A stretch of 64,000 nucleotides of DNA from Sphingomonas ginsenosidimutans (GCF_002374835.1 NZ_NWVD01000002.1:496001-560000); one strand, 5' to 3'. Shown: positions 43,192-51,525, numbered from the stretch's first letter. The notes: generated by a model not told the origin, from the sequence alone. Numbers and translations: made by a program.

Positions 43192-44096
43192 TTGCCCTGC
43201 TCCCGCGTCTGCTCGCGGCCGGCCTTGACCAGCGCGGCGGCGCTCGCGCCCTCCAGCGCCAGGCCGTAGCCGGTCTCGCGCGCGATCCGCTCCTTCAGAG
43301 GCTGGACGAAGTGGACGCGGGTGTCGCGCCGGGTCACCTCGGGCGCGCGAAGCCAGGCCGCGGCCAGTTCGCGGGCGCGGGCGACCGCGCCGCCCTTGGC
43401 CGTCACCTCGGCGACCACGCCCCAGTCGCGCGCGGTCTCCGCGCTGATCGGAGCGGGACTGAGCAGCCAAGCCTGCGCGCGGCCCGGCCCGGCCCAGTAG
43501 GACCAGGCGGTGAAGATGCCGTCGCCGGGCACGATGCCGCCGGCGAAGTGCGGAGCGTCGTGGAAAGTCGCGCCGTGCCCGGCGACGACCACGTTGGCCG
43601 TCAGGCAGTATTCGGTGTGGACCCAGGCGCGGCCCTCGACCGCGCAGATCACCGGCACGCGGATGTTGAGTAGGTTCTCCAGCACCTGCGTGCCCTCGTC
43701 GTGCACCCGGCTCCAGCGGTCCGGGTCCGACACGTCGCCGAAGCTGGCGAAGTCGATGTCGGCGATCCAGTCGCCGCCCGCACCGGTCAGGATAACAACC
43801 TTGTTGTCGCGGTCGCGGCCGATCGCGGCGAACGCGTCGACGAACGCCGCGTGCTCGACCGCCGAGAAGCGGAACGGGCCGCCGCGGGTGTTGAATGTCA
43901 CGACCAGCACGCCGTCGGCTCCGCGCTCCATTCGCAGCGAGGGCGTGGCGTCGAAGTAGGCGGGGCGGGCGACGGCCGCGGCGGCGGGCGTAGCGCGGAC
44001 GGGTGCCGGCGCCTGCGCGCGCGCAGGTCCGACGGCCGAGATGAGCCCGAGCGTGAGGGCGAAGGACGCGACGCCGATCCTGATCATGCGGTCCAT
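43188..44096 (-). CDS. Exported crotonase (enoyl-CoA hydratase/isomerase) fold protein
   Basis: A 302-aa protein with a clear signal peptide (SFALTLGLISAVGPARAQA) followed by a crotonase-type domain: RMERGADGVLVVTFNTRGG, VVILTGAGGDWIADIDFASFG, VPVICAVEGRAWVHTEYCLTANVVVAG and HFAGGIVPGDG. Crotonases normally act on cytosolic acyl-CoA, so a secreted one is odd and may have another substrate. ATG 44096 has GGAG 8 nt upstream. It lies in the peroxiredoxin-SDR operon. Confidence 0.82.
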   Translation of the reverse strand: MDRMIRIGVASFALTLGLISAVGPARAQAPAPVRATPAAAAVARPAYFDATPSLRMERGADGVLVVTFNTRGGPFRFSAVEHAAFVDAFAAIGRDRDNKVVILTGAGGDWIADIDFASFGDVSDPDRWSRVHDEGTQVLENLLNIRVPVICAVEGRAWVHTEYCLTANVVVAGHGATFHDAPHFAGGIVPGDGIFTAWSYWAGPGRAQAWLLSPAPISAETARDWGVVAEVTAKGGAVARARELAAAWLRAPEVTRRDTRVHFVQPLKERIARETGYGLALEGASAAALVKAGREQTREQGK

Positions 44097-44131
44097 GGGG
44101 GTTCTCCGGTGGTTGGGGTGGAGGAAGGCCG

Positions 44132-44809
44132 TCAGGCCGCGGCCGCCAGGGCGTCGCCGCGGAGCGCCGGCAGCAGCTCCTCCGGCTCGGGGCGGCGCGT
44201 GTAGTCCGGCTCGACGTTGGCGTAGAGGATGCGCCCGTCGCGCCCGACCACGAACCGCGCCGGCATCGGCAGCGTCCAGGACGGGTCGAGGTTGAAGGCC
44301 GGCAGGTCGTTCCCGAGCCGCTGATAGAGCTCGACCAGATAGTCCGGCAGCTCGAAGCGCAGGCCGAAGGCGGCCGCGACCTCGTTGCCCGGGTCGCTCA
44401 AGATCGGGAAGCCCAGCTTGTTCTGGCGCGCCGACTTACGGCTGTTCGGGGCCGACTGCGGCGAGATCGCGAGCAGGCTGCCGCCCGCCGCCTCGATCTC
44501 CGGCAGCGCCTCCTGCAGAGCCTGCAGCTCCATGTTGCAGTAGGGGCACCACACGCCGCGGTAGAAGGTGAGCGCCACCGGACCCGAGGCGAGCAGGTCG
44601 GCGATTCGCACCTCCCGGCCGTCGCCGTCCTTCAGGGCGAAGTCGGGCGACCGGTCGCCGACGCTCAGCGCGCGCTCGGCGAGGCCGCTCGCCTTCAGCT
44701 CGGCGGTGGCGCGGTGCATTACGTCGATCACGTCGCGCGGCACGCTGTAAGGCGGGCGGCCGGCCTCGAAATCGGCCTTGAAGGCGTCGAGCTTGGCTTG
44801 CAGGGTCAT
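44132..44809 (-). CDS. AhpC/TSA peroxiredoxin-like protein
   Basis: A 225-aa peroxiredoxin-like protein. It has SPDFALKDGDGREV, FYRGVWCPYCNMELQALQ (CxxC) and MPARFVVGRDGRILYANVEPDYTRRPEP. It is closely related in layout to the gene at 45744, suggesting duplication within the operon. AAGGAG precedes ATG 44809. It would reduce peroxides. Confidence 0.9.
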   Translation of the reverse strand: MTLQAKLDAFKADFEAGRPPYSVPRDVIDVMHRATAELKASGLAERALSVGDRSPDFALKDGDGREVRIADLLASGPVALTFYRGVWCPYCNMELQALQEALPEIEAAGGSLLAISPQSAPNSRKSARQNKLGFPILSDPGNEVAAAFGLRFELPDYLVELYQRLGNDLPAFNLDPSWTLPMPARFVVGRDGRILYANVEPDYTRRPEPEELLPALRGDALAAAA

Positions 44810-44811
44810 TG

Positions 44812-45747
44812 TCAGTCTCCTTGACGGGGGTCGGGTCGGGTCTGGGTGACGAGGAGGCCGGCGGTGACGACCGCCAGCCCGGCGATCTGGAAGAGGGTCG
44901 GCAGCTCGCCCGCGATCGGGATCCCGGCGAGCGTGGCGACTACGGGCACGAGCGCCGGCAGGGCGGCGGCGCGGGCGGCGCCGAGCAGCTCGACCGCTCG
45001 GCCGAAGGCGAACACGGCGAGCACCCCGGAGAGCAGCCCCTGCACGACCGCCTGCTGGAGGAGGGTCGCGGGACTCTGCGCGAGCAGGCCGCCGACGCCC
45101 GCAGTCGCGAGGTGGAGGGGCGCGTAGACCGCGGCGGACAGGACCGAGATGATGGCGACGCCGGCGAGCGGCGGGACCGCCCAGCGCCTGGAGAGTATCG
45201 CAAAGGCCGCCCACATGGCGCCGGCGAGCGCGAACAGCGCGTCGCCGCCGAGCGAGGCGGCGCCCCCGGCGAGCGCGCCGGGGCCGGCGACCACGGCTAG
45301 ACCCGCCAGGATCACGCCCGCGCCGGCCAGCCGCCCGCGTGTGACGCGATCGCCCAGCAGGAGAGCGCCGAGCGCGAGGCCCGCGACCGTGATCGCGCCG
45401 GGCTGCACGACGGCGCCGTGGGAGAGCGGCGCCAGGCGGAAGCCGCCGGCGCTCGCGAGGACGAAGGGCGGGCCGGCGAGGACCGCCAGTGTCGCGATCC
45501 GCGCCCAGCCGAGGCGACGGATCTGCGCCGGCGCGAACCGCGCGAACCAGGGCAGCGTCGCCACGCCGGCGACCGCGTAGCGCAGGAAGGCGAGGTCGGA
45601 CGGCGCGGCACCGTGCGCAACGCCGGCGCGCGCGACCGCGAGGTAGACGCCCCAGATCGCGACGGCGGCGCCGCCCCAGGCCAGGCCCGAGCGGACCGGG
45701 TCGGGCGCGCGGCGCGCCGCCGGAGCGTGGAGGGCGGCGGCGGTCAC
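44812..45747 (-). CDS. EamA/DMT-superfamily transporter
   Basis: A 311-aa membrane protein with ten predicted helices in two EamA repeats (GGAAVAIWGVYLAVARAGV...; GGDALFALAGAMWAAFAIL...). It is an exporter or permease of metabolites; the substrate is unknown. GTG 45747 overlaps the end of the upstream peroxiredoxin gene and its stop is 2 bp from the next, so it is sandwiched between two peroxiredoxins. Confidence 0.85.
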   Translation of the reverse strand: MTAAALHAPAARRAPDPVRSGLAWGGAAVAIWGVYLAVARAGVAHGAAPSDLAFLRYAVAGVATLPWFARFAPAQIRRLGWARIATLAVLAGPPFVLASAGGFRLAPLSHGAVVQPGAITVAGLALGALLLGDRVTRGRLAGAGVILAGLAVVAGPGALAGGAASLGGDALFALAGAMWAAFAILSRRWAVPPLAGVAIISVLSAAVYAPLHLATAGVGGLLAQSPATLLQQAVVQGLLSGVLAVFAFGRAVELLGAARAAALPALVPVVATLAGIPIAGELPTLFQIAGLAVVTAGLLVTQTRPDPRQGD

Positions 45748-46421
45748 GCCGCCCTCCGCCAGCCCGGCGCCGCGGCGGCGGCGGCGTCGATCGCGTCCGC
45801 CGGCTCCAGCCGGCTGCGGTAGTCGGTGTCGATCGAGGCGAGCACGATCTCGCCCGAGGGTGCGACCACGTAGGTGGCGGGCACCGGCAGCACCCAGTCG
45901 GCGCCGTTCCGGTCGGGCAGCGCGTGGCCGAGCCGGGTGTAGAGCGGGCGCAGCTCGTCGGCGAGGTCGAACGCGACGCCGTAGGCCCGCGCCACCTCCG
46001 AGCCGACGTCGCTGACGACGTCGAAGGCGAGGCCGCCGTCGCGAACCGTCGCGGCGGTGTGGTCGGGCAGCTCGGGCGAGATCGCGATCAGCCTGACGCC
46101 CGCGTCCGCCATTCGGCCGGCCAGCGCCTGGTAAGCGCGCAGCTCCAGGTTGCAGTAGGGGCACCAGCCGCCGCGGTAGAAGCTGAGGATCACCGGTCCG
46201 TCCGCGAGCGCGCGGGACAGCCGCATGGGAACGCCGTCGACGCCCGGCAGCGCGAAGTCGGGGGCGAACTCGCCGGCGGCGAGCGCCGAGCCGACCAGGT
46301 CGGACGCCGCGAGCGCCGCGTCGGCGCGCTTCATCGCCGCGGCGATGTCCGCGGGCATGTGGACGGCGTAGTGCGCCCGGAGGGCGGACAGCTCGTCGGC
46401 GAGGCGGGTGTGGGCGGGCAT
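45744..46421 (-). CDS. AhpC/TSA peroxiredoxin-like protein
   Basis: A 225-aa peroxiredoxin-like protein, a paralogue of the gene at 44132. It shows APDFALPGVDGVPM, SFYRGGWCPYCNLELRAYQ (CxxC) and LPVPATYVVAPSGEIVLASIDTDYRSRLEP. A G-rich gap separates its start from the AhpD-like gene upstream. Third peroxiredoxin of the window. Confidence 0.9.
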   Translation of the reverse strand: MPAHTRLADELSALRAHYAVHMPADIAAAMKRADAALAASDLVGSALAAGEFAPDFALPGVDGVPMRLSRALADGPVILSFYRGGWCPYCNLELRAYQALAGRMADAGVRLIAISPELPDHTAATVRDGGLAFDVVSDVGSEVARAYGVAFDLADELRPLYTRLGHALPDRNGADWVLPVPATYVVAPSGEIVLASIDTDYRSRLEPADAIDAAAAAAPGWRRAA

Positions 46422-46432
46422 GGCGGCGATCC

Positions 46433-46580
46433 TGAAGGACGGGAGAAAGTGGGCCGGCGCGGCGGGGGGAGGCGCGCCGGCCCAGGGGCACCCGGCGCGA
46501 GGGGGAAGCGCGCCGGCGGGGGGACTTGGGCTAGGGGTGGCCGACGCGGGCGGGGGGAGACCCGCGCCGGCCCGGGGGAC
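46433..46580 (-). repeat. G-run-rich intergenic region (possible G-quadruplex)
   Basis: On the + strand this gap contains many runs of four to seven Gs (GGGGGGAGG, AGGGGCACC, GAGGGGGAAG, GGCGGGGGGAC, GGCGGGGGGAG, CCGGGGGACG) with repeated GGCGCGCCGGC-like units. The transcribed strand of the operon is C-rich here. No frame looks coding. It may form secondary structure between the AhpD-like and peroxiredoxin genes. Confidence 0.45.
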
Positions 46581-46581
46581 G

Positions 46582-47160
46582 TCAGGCGGCGAGCCGCTCG
46601 GCCGCGACCGGCTTCGTCCACTCGTTGCCCTTCATGAAGGCGTCGTAGGGCGTGCCGACCAGGTGGTTGACGTAGTTGCTCTGGATCTTGATCGAGACGC
46701 CGAGCACCACCTCCAGCACGTTGCGGCGGGTGAAGCCGGCGTCGAGGAAGGCCTGGACCTCCGCGTCCGCCACGAAGCCGCGGTCGCGCACCACCAGCGT
46801 GGTGAAGCGGTGCAGCGCCTCGAGACGCGGGTCGGCGATCTCGCGGCCGTTGCGCAGCGCCTGGATCACGTCGTCGCCCAGCTTCTGCATCTTGGCCATC
46901 GTGGTGTGGCCGGCCATGCAGTAGTGGCACTCGTTCTCGTAGATCGCGGTCATGAACACGACCTGCTGCTCGTGCTGGGTCAGCGTGGTCTTGCTGAACT
47001 CGCCCCACAGCGCGCCGTGGGCGGCGAGCAGCTCGGGGCTCTCGGCCATGATGCTCTGCAGGTTCGGCACGAAGCCGAACTGCGCCTTGACGCCGGCCAG
47101 CAGCGGCTTGGAGGCCTCGGGGGCGGTGTCGGCGGTGTAGGACTGGAAGGCGATGGTCAT
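46582..47160 (-). CDS. Carboxymuconolactone decarboxylase / AhpD-like protein
   Basis: A 192-aa AhpD-fold protein. ECHYCMAGHTTMAK carries the CxxCxxxH catalytic site of alkylhydroperoxidases of this fold. It probably supplies electrons to or complements the two peroxiredoxins downstream. AGGAG precedes ATG 47160. First gene of the eight-gene minus-strand operon, divergent from the LysR gene. Confidence 0.9.
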   Translation of the reverse strand: MTIAFQSYTADTAPEASKPLLAGVKAQFGFVPNLQSIMAESPELLAAHGALWGEFSKTTLTQHEQQVVFMTAIYENECHYCMAGHTTMAKMQKLGDDVIQALRNGREIADPRLEALHRFTTLVVRDRGFVADAEVQAFLDAGFTRRNVLEVVLGVSIKIQSNYVNHLVGTPYDAFMKGNEWTKPVAAERLAA

Positions 47161-47273
47161 CGGGGTGGCTCCTGAAAGGGTCCGGCGGCGTCCGCCTCCG
47201 GTGACCTCCAGATGATCCATCCCCGATCGGCGCAGTAGCCGGAGAGTGGCTCTATGATATATACGTCCGGCGC

Positions 47274-48185
47274 ATGAGCGACCGGCTGAAGGACCTGGAG
47301 CTGTTCGTCCGCGTCGCGGAGACCGGCAGCTTCTCGCGCGCCGGGCGCGAGGCCGGCTACGCCCAGCCGACGGTGTCGCGGATGATCGGCGCGATGGAGG
47401 CCAGGCTCGGAGTCAAGCTGCTCACCCGCACGACGCGCAAGGTGGTGCTCACGGACGCCGGGACGGCGCTTCTCGAGCGCGCGCGCACGGCGCTGGCGGA
47501 GGTCGAGGAGGCGGAGAACGCGGCGCGCGGCGCCGACGCGCTGTCGGGCACGTTGAAGGTCGCGACCCCCGTCACCTTCGGCGCGCGCGAGGTCGTGCCG
47601 GCGCTCGGGCCGTTCCTGGAGGAGCATCCCGGCCTCACGGTGGCGCTGCTCATGGCGGACCGGCGGGTCGACCTGGTGGAGGAGGGCGTGGACCTCGCGA
47701 TACGCCTGGGACCGCTGGGCGACTCCAGCTTCGTATCTCGGCGGCTGGCGAGCGCGCCGCGCTTCGCTGTGGCGAGCCCCGGCTACGTCGCCAGGCGCGG
47801 CGAGCCGCGGTCGCCGTCGGACCTGACGGGCCACGACGTGCTGTCCGGCCAGGCGTCGGGCGGCGAGGTGTGGACGTTCCGCCACGCCGGCACGGGGGAG
47901 ACCTCGGTCAGGCTGCAGGCGCGGGTGGCGGCGACGTCGGTCGAAGGCGTGCTCGCGGCGGCGCGCGCGGGATTGGGCGTCGCGGCCGCCTCGCTGTTCG
48001 CGTGCCGCGACGAGCTGGCGTCGGGCGAGCTCAGGCGCGTGGTCGCCGGCTACGAGCTGCCACCGATTGACGTGCACGCGGTCATGCCGGGCGGGCGCCG
48101 GCCACCACGTAAGGCGCGCGCCTTTCTAGATGCGCTCGCCGCGTTCCTCGGCGAGCGCGGGGGTCCACCTCCCGGCTCAGACTGA
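47274..48185 (+). CDS. LysR-family transcriptional regulator
   Basis: A 303-aa LysR regulator. It has a winged helix FVRVAETGSFSRAGREAGYAQPTVSRMIGAMEARLGVKLLTRTTR and an effector domain (GTLKVATPVTFGAREVVP). It is divergent from the AhpD-peroxiredoxin-OYE-GST operon with a 113-bp gap that includes a TATGATATAT stretch, and most likely controls that operon. The DUF1993 gene follows by 12 bp. Confidence 0.92.
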   Translation: MSDRLKDLELFVRVAETGSFSRAGREAGYAQPTVSRMIGAMEARLGVKLLTRTTRKVVLTDAGTALLERARTALAEVEEAENAARGADALSGTLKVATPVTFGAREVVPALGPFLEEHPGLTVALLMADRRVDLVEEGVDLAIRLGPLGDSSFVSRRLASAPRFAVASPGYVARRGEPRSPSDLTGHDVLSGQASGGEVWTFRHAGTGETSVRLQARVAATSVEGVLAAARAGLGVAAASLFACRDELASGELRRVVAGYELPPIDVHAVMPGGRRPPRKARAFLDALAAFLGERGGPPPGSD

Positions 48186-48197
48186 CGAGGTCACGAC

Positions 48198-48710
48198 ATG
48201 TCTTACGCCACTTCCGCTCGGCAGGCCTTCATCGACATGCTCGGCACTCTCGACCACCTGGCCGGCAGGGCTGAGGCGGCCGGTATGACGGATGACGTTT
48301 TGTCCGAGAAGCTGACCGAGGACATGTTCCCGCTGGAGCTGCAGTTCCGCGTCGCGGTGAACCAGGTCCTGCTTGCGCTCAACCAGGTCGGCGGAGCCGA
48401 GGCCTCTCTCCACGAAGCTCCATACCGCTCGCTTGCGGACGTGCGTCACGGGATCGCCCTGGCCCGCGCCCAGGCCGAGCGCTTCGGACCGGCCGGATGG
48501 GCGGAGGCCGACGAGACGGTCGATCTCACGCTGCCGAACGGCGTCCGCTTCGTCATGTCCGCGGAGGCGGACATCCGCGACTGGATCATGCCGAACTTCT
48601 ATTTCCACGTGACGATGGCCTATGCCCTGCTGCGCAAGGCCGGCGTGCCGCTGGGCAAGATGGACTTCCTGCCGCACATGAAGAGACATTCGCGACCGCG
48701 CCCAGCATAA
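48198..48710 (+). CDS. DUF1993 (DinB-like) protein
   Basis: A 170-aa helical protein. SARQAFIDMLGTLDHLAGRAEAAGM, FRVAVNQVLLALNQVGG and NFYFHVTMAYALLRKAGVPLGKMDFL match the DUF1993 family, a branch of the DinB/YfiT four-helix fold that often binds metal with histidines. The function is unknown. It is likely co-transcribed with the LysR gene. Confidence 0.85.
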   Translation: MSYATSARQAFIDMLGTLDHLAGRAEAAGMTDDVLSEKLTEDMFPLELQFRVAVNQVLLALNQVGGAEASLHEAPYRSLADVRHGIALARAQAERFGPAGWAEADETVDLTLPNGVRFVMSAEADIRDWIMPNFYFHVTMAYALLRKAGVPLGKMDFLPHMKRHSRPRPA

Positions 48711-48840
48711 AGGCGCGCGCGCCGGCTCGGGACTCCGAGCTCGTCGCTGCGGAGCCGGGCTGGACGTGGGCGGTGGACCGTTCACTCCACCGATCACTCC
48801 GCCTCGCCGGCGTCCGGCTCGCGGGCGGTGCCAAGCCACT

Positions 48841-48863
48841 CGCTCGGATGCTCGATCCGAGCG
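48841..48863. repeat. Perfect inverted repeat upstream of element c
   Basis: CGCTCGGAT-GCTCG-ATCCGAGCG is a 9-bp perfect palindrome with a 5-nt loop, about 70 bp upstream of promoter-like element c. It could be an operator; no T-tract follows. Confidence 0.4.
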
Positions 48864-48932
48864 TTCGAACCGGCACCAGCGGCTGCGACCGGCCAAGCCG
48901 ACCCTGCAGGATTCGGGCGTGGCAACCCGGCC

Positions 48933-48963
48933 GCGCATGGAACCCATGCGGAACGGGCATTTC
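48933..48963 (+). promoter_or_regulatory. Shared promoter-like element, copy c (for small protein/NDH-2)
   Basis: It reads GCGCATGGAACCCATGC and ends GGGCATTTC, with 16 nt between GGAAC and TTTC. It is one of the strongest copies, 53 bp upstream of the 41-aa gene. Confidence 0.72.
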
Positions 48964-49016
48964 ACGCGTGCGAGGCGAAAGCGCAGATGAAGGCTCCCAA
49001 CCCAAGGAGCTCACCC

Positions 49017-49142
49017 ATGTCCCACCTTCCCATGATGCCCGTCCTCGATCGCAGCGGCTTCGCGCCGGTGGTCGGCACCGCCGTCTCCATGATCGGCATG
49101 CTGGTCCTCGTCGGGACCTCGCTCGTCCACATGATGGCCTGA
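49017..49142 (+). CDS. Small membrane protein (41 aa)
   Basis: MSHLPMMPVLDRSGFAPVVG followed by a hydrophobic span rich in Met, Val and Leu. AAGGAG sits 7 nt before ATG 49017 and a strong copy of the shared promoter element lies upstream, so I take it as a real gene. The NDH-2 gene follows after 52 bp. Single-span peptides next to respiratory enzymes often modulate them; that role is a guess. Confidence 0.6.
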   Translation: MSHLPMMPVLDRSGFAPVVGTAVSMIGMLVLVGTSLVHMMA

Positions 49143-49194
49143 ACGGGGGCGGCCCGGCCGCCCCTCCCGTCCCTCCAGCCCGAGAGCAGGACGC

Positions 49195-50550
49195 ATGAGC
49201 ACCATCGACACCCTCGATCCGCGCCGCAACTTGAGCCGCGCCGAACCGCACGTCGTGATCGTCGGTGCCGGCTTCGGCGGGCTGGCCGCCGCCCGGGCGC
49301 TGCGCGGCTCCGGCGCGCGCGTCACCATCGTCGACCGGCAGAACCACCACCTGTTCCAGCCGCTCCTCTACCAGGTCGCGACCGCCGGGCTGTCGCCCGC
49401 CGACATCGCCGCGCCCATCCGCAGCGTCGTCGCCCGGCACGAGCGCACGCAGGTGCTGCTCGACGAGGTGACGGGCGTCGACGCCGCCGCCCGCCGCGTC
49501 CGCCTCGCCAGCGGCGCGACGCTCGCCTACGACCACCTCGTCGTCGCCACCGGCGCGCGCCATAGCTACTTCGGCAACGACGCCTGGGAGGAGCACGCGC
49601 CCGGCATCAAGACCATCGACGACGCCACCCGCGTCCGCCGCGACGTCCTGCTCGCGCTCGAGCGCGCCGAGACCGAGCGGCAGGAGGACCTGCCGCGGCG
49701 CGCCGAGCACATCACCTTCGCCGTCATCGGCGGCGGCCCGACCGGCGTCGAGATGGCCGGCGCGATCGCGGAGCTGACCCGCCACGCCGCCGAGATGGAC
49801 TTCCGGCACATCACCCGGAACTGCGTGCGCATCGTCCTGGTCGAGGCCGGGCCGCGGCTGCTCGCCACCTTCCCCGAGTCGCTCGGCGTCGCCGCGAAGC
49901 GGTCGCTGGAGGAGCTGGGCGTCGACGTGCGGCTGGATGGCCGCGTCACGGACGTCACCGCCGACGGTCTGACCGTGAACGGCGCCTTCCTCCCCACCGC
50001 CGCGACGATCTGGGCGGCGGGCGTGCAGGCCTCGCCCGCCGCCCGCTGGCTCGACGCGCCCGCCGACCGCGCCGGCCGCGTGCTGGTCCAACCCGACCTC
50101 AGCGTCCCCGGCCTGCCGGACGTGTTCGTCGTCGGCGACACGGCCTCCATCTCACGCGCCGACGGCCGCCCGGTGCCCGGCATCGCGCCCGCGGCCAAGC
50201 AGCAGGGCCGCCATGTCGGCCGCGTCATCGCGGCGCGGATCGCCGGTCGCCCGACACCCGGCCCGTTCCGCTACCGCGACTGGGGCAGCCTCGCCACGGT
50301 CGGCCGCAGCCACGCGGTGGCCGACTTCGGCAGCATCCGGCTCACCGGCCTGCCCGCTTGGCTGCTCTGGTCGACGGCGCACATCTACTTCCTGGTCGAC
50401 TTCAGGAGCCGCTTCGTAGTCGGGGTGAACTGGCTGTGGAGCTATGTCACCTTCCGGCGCGGCGCGCGCCTCATCACCGGGCTGGGATCCGCCGACCGGG
50501 CGGGCGCCGCGCCCGACGCCGCCCTGCCGCCGCTCCGTCAGGTCGGCTGA
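49195..50550 (+). CDS. ndh: Type II NADH dehydrogenase-like FAD oxidoreductase (NDH-2)
   Basis: A 451-aa flavoprotein. It has two Rossmann motifs, VVIVGAGFGGLAAARAL (FAD) and FAVIGGGPTGVEMAGAIAEL (NADH), plus HHLFQPLLYQVATAGLSP and a C-terminal membrane-attachment region (WLLWSTAHIYFLVDF). It oxidises NADH and reduces quinone without pumping protons. It has GAGCAGGACGC upstream of ATG 49195. It is probably expressed with the 41-aa gene from promoter element c. Confidence 0.92.
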   Translation: MSTIDTLDPRRNLSRAEPHVVIVGAGFGGLAAARALRGSGARVTIVDRQNHHLFQPLLYQVATAGLSPADIAAPIRSVVARHERTQVLLDEVTGVDAAARRVRLASGATLAYDHLVVATGARHSYFGNDAWEEHAPGIKTIDDATRVRRDVLLALERAETERQEDLPRRAEHITFAVIGGGPTGVEMAGAIAELTRHAAEMDFRHITRNCVRIVLVEAGPRLLATFPESLGVAAKRSLEELGVDVRLDGRVTDVTADGLTVNGAFLPTAATIWAAGVQASPAARWLDAPADRAGRVLVQPDLSVPGLPDVFVVGDTASISRADGRPVPGIAPAAKQQGRHVGRVIAARIAGRPTPGPFRYRDWGSLATVGRSHAVADFGSIRLTGLPAWLLWSTAHIYFLVDFRSRFVVGVNWLWSYVTFRRGARLITGLGSADRAGAAPDAALPPLRQVG

Positions 50551-50574
50551 AGCGCGACCGCCGCGCGGCGACGC

Positions 50575-50591
50575 GCAATATCGTGCCAGAC
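50575..50591 (+). promoter_or_regulatory. Candidate AraC operator box, copy 2
   Basis: GCAATATCGTGCCAGAC matches the box at 11281 at 15 of 17 positions and lies 58 bp upstream of the olsB-like gene. Confidence 0.45.
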
Positions 50592-50649
50592 ACCGCCGGC
50601 GGGGCGGAGCAGTCGTCATGCCCACGCCGATCCGAAGCCAGGAGGGGCC

Positions 50650-51501
50650 ATGCAGGCCCAGTCGACCGCCGACCTTCCGTCCACCCGCATCGAACTCGCG
50701 CCATGCCGTGCGGGCGACCTCGAGGTGCGGCTCGCGACCACGGCCGCCGAGGTCCGGGCCGCCCAGGCGCTCCGCTACGCCGTGTTCTACCGGGAGATGA
50801 GCGCGAGGCCGGACGCGGCGGCGCGGCTGTCGTGGCGCGACGCGGACGCGTTCGACGACAGGTGCGACCACCTGGTCGTGGTGGACCACGCTTCGGGTCC
50901 CGGCAGCGGCGACGGCGACGTCGGAGACGGCGAGATCGTCGGGACCTACCGGCTCATCGACGCCGGCGCCGCCACCGCGGCGGGCGGGTTCTACTCGGAG
51001 GGCGAATACGACCTCTCCCCGCTGCTGGCCCTGCGCGGACCCGACGGACGCAGGCCGAACCTGCTGGAGCTCGGCCGCTCGTGCGTCGCCCCGGCCTACC
51101 GCACCAGCGCGTCGATCATGCTGCTGTGGCGCGGCATCGCGAGCTATCTGGAGGCGGCAAGCATCGACTACCTGTTCGGCTGCGCGTCCTTTCCCGGCGT
51201 CGACCCGGATGCCATCGCGGCCGAGCTGGCGCTGCTGCATCACCGCCACCGGTCGGCCATCGGCGTGCGGACTCGCCCCGAGCTCCACGTGCCCATGGGC
51301 CGGGTCCCCGCGCACGCACTGGACGAGCGCGCCGCCTGGCGGAAGCTACCCCCGCTCGTGCGCGGCTACCTGCAGGCAGGCGCGTCAGTTGGCGACGGCG
51401 CATACATCGACCACCAGTTCGGCACCGTCGACGTGTTCATGCTGGTCGCTACCGCCGGCATCCGCGACCGCTACCGCGCAAGGTTCGCGCCCGAGGGCTG
51501 A
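50650..51501 (+). CDS. OlsB-like ornithine/amino-acid N-acyltransferase
   Basis: A 283-aa GNAT-fold acyltransferase of the hemolysin/OlsB group, which attaches a 3-hydroxy-fatty acid to ornithine as the first step of ornithine-lipid synthesis. It shows AAQALRYAVFYREM, IVGTYRLID, LLELGRSCVAPAYR and YLFGCASFPGVDPD. AGGAGG precedes ATG 50650. No OlsA gene is adjacent; a PlsC-like gene behind the same regulatory box lies at 15664. Related N-acyl amino-acid synthases cannot be excluded. Confidence 0.85.
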   Translation: MQAQSTADLPSTRIELAPCRAGDLEVRLATTAAEVRAAQALRYAVFYREMSARPDAAARLSWRDADAFDDRCDHLVVVDHASGPGSGDGDVGDGEIVGTYRLIDAGAATAAGGFYSEGEYDLSPLLALRGPDGRRPNLLELGRSCVAPAYRTSASIMLLWRGIASYLEAASIDYLFGCASFPGVDPDAIAAELALLHHRHRSAIGVRTRPELHVPMGRVPAHALDERAAWRKLPPLVRGYLQAGASVGDGAYIDHQFGTVDVFMLVATAGIRDRYRARFAPEG

Positions 51502-51525
51502 TCCCGGCGCCGCGGGCCGCGCCGG

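Larger units (their letters stand above)
48711..49016. other. Control region upstream of small membrane protein and NDH-2
   Basis: 306 bp without a gene. It contains the hairpin at 48841, promoter-like element c at 48933, and an AAGGAG ribosome binding site for the 41-aa gene. Overlapping open frames have no support. Confidence 0.5.
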
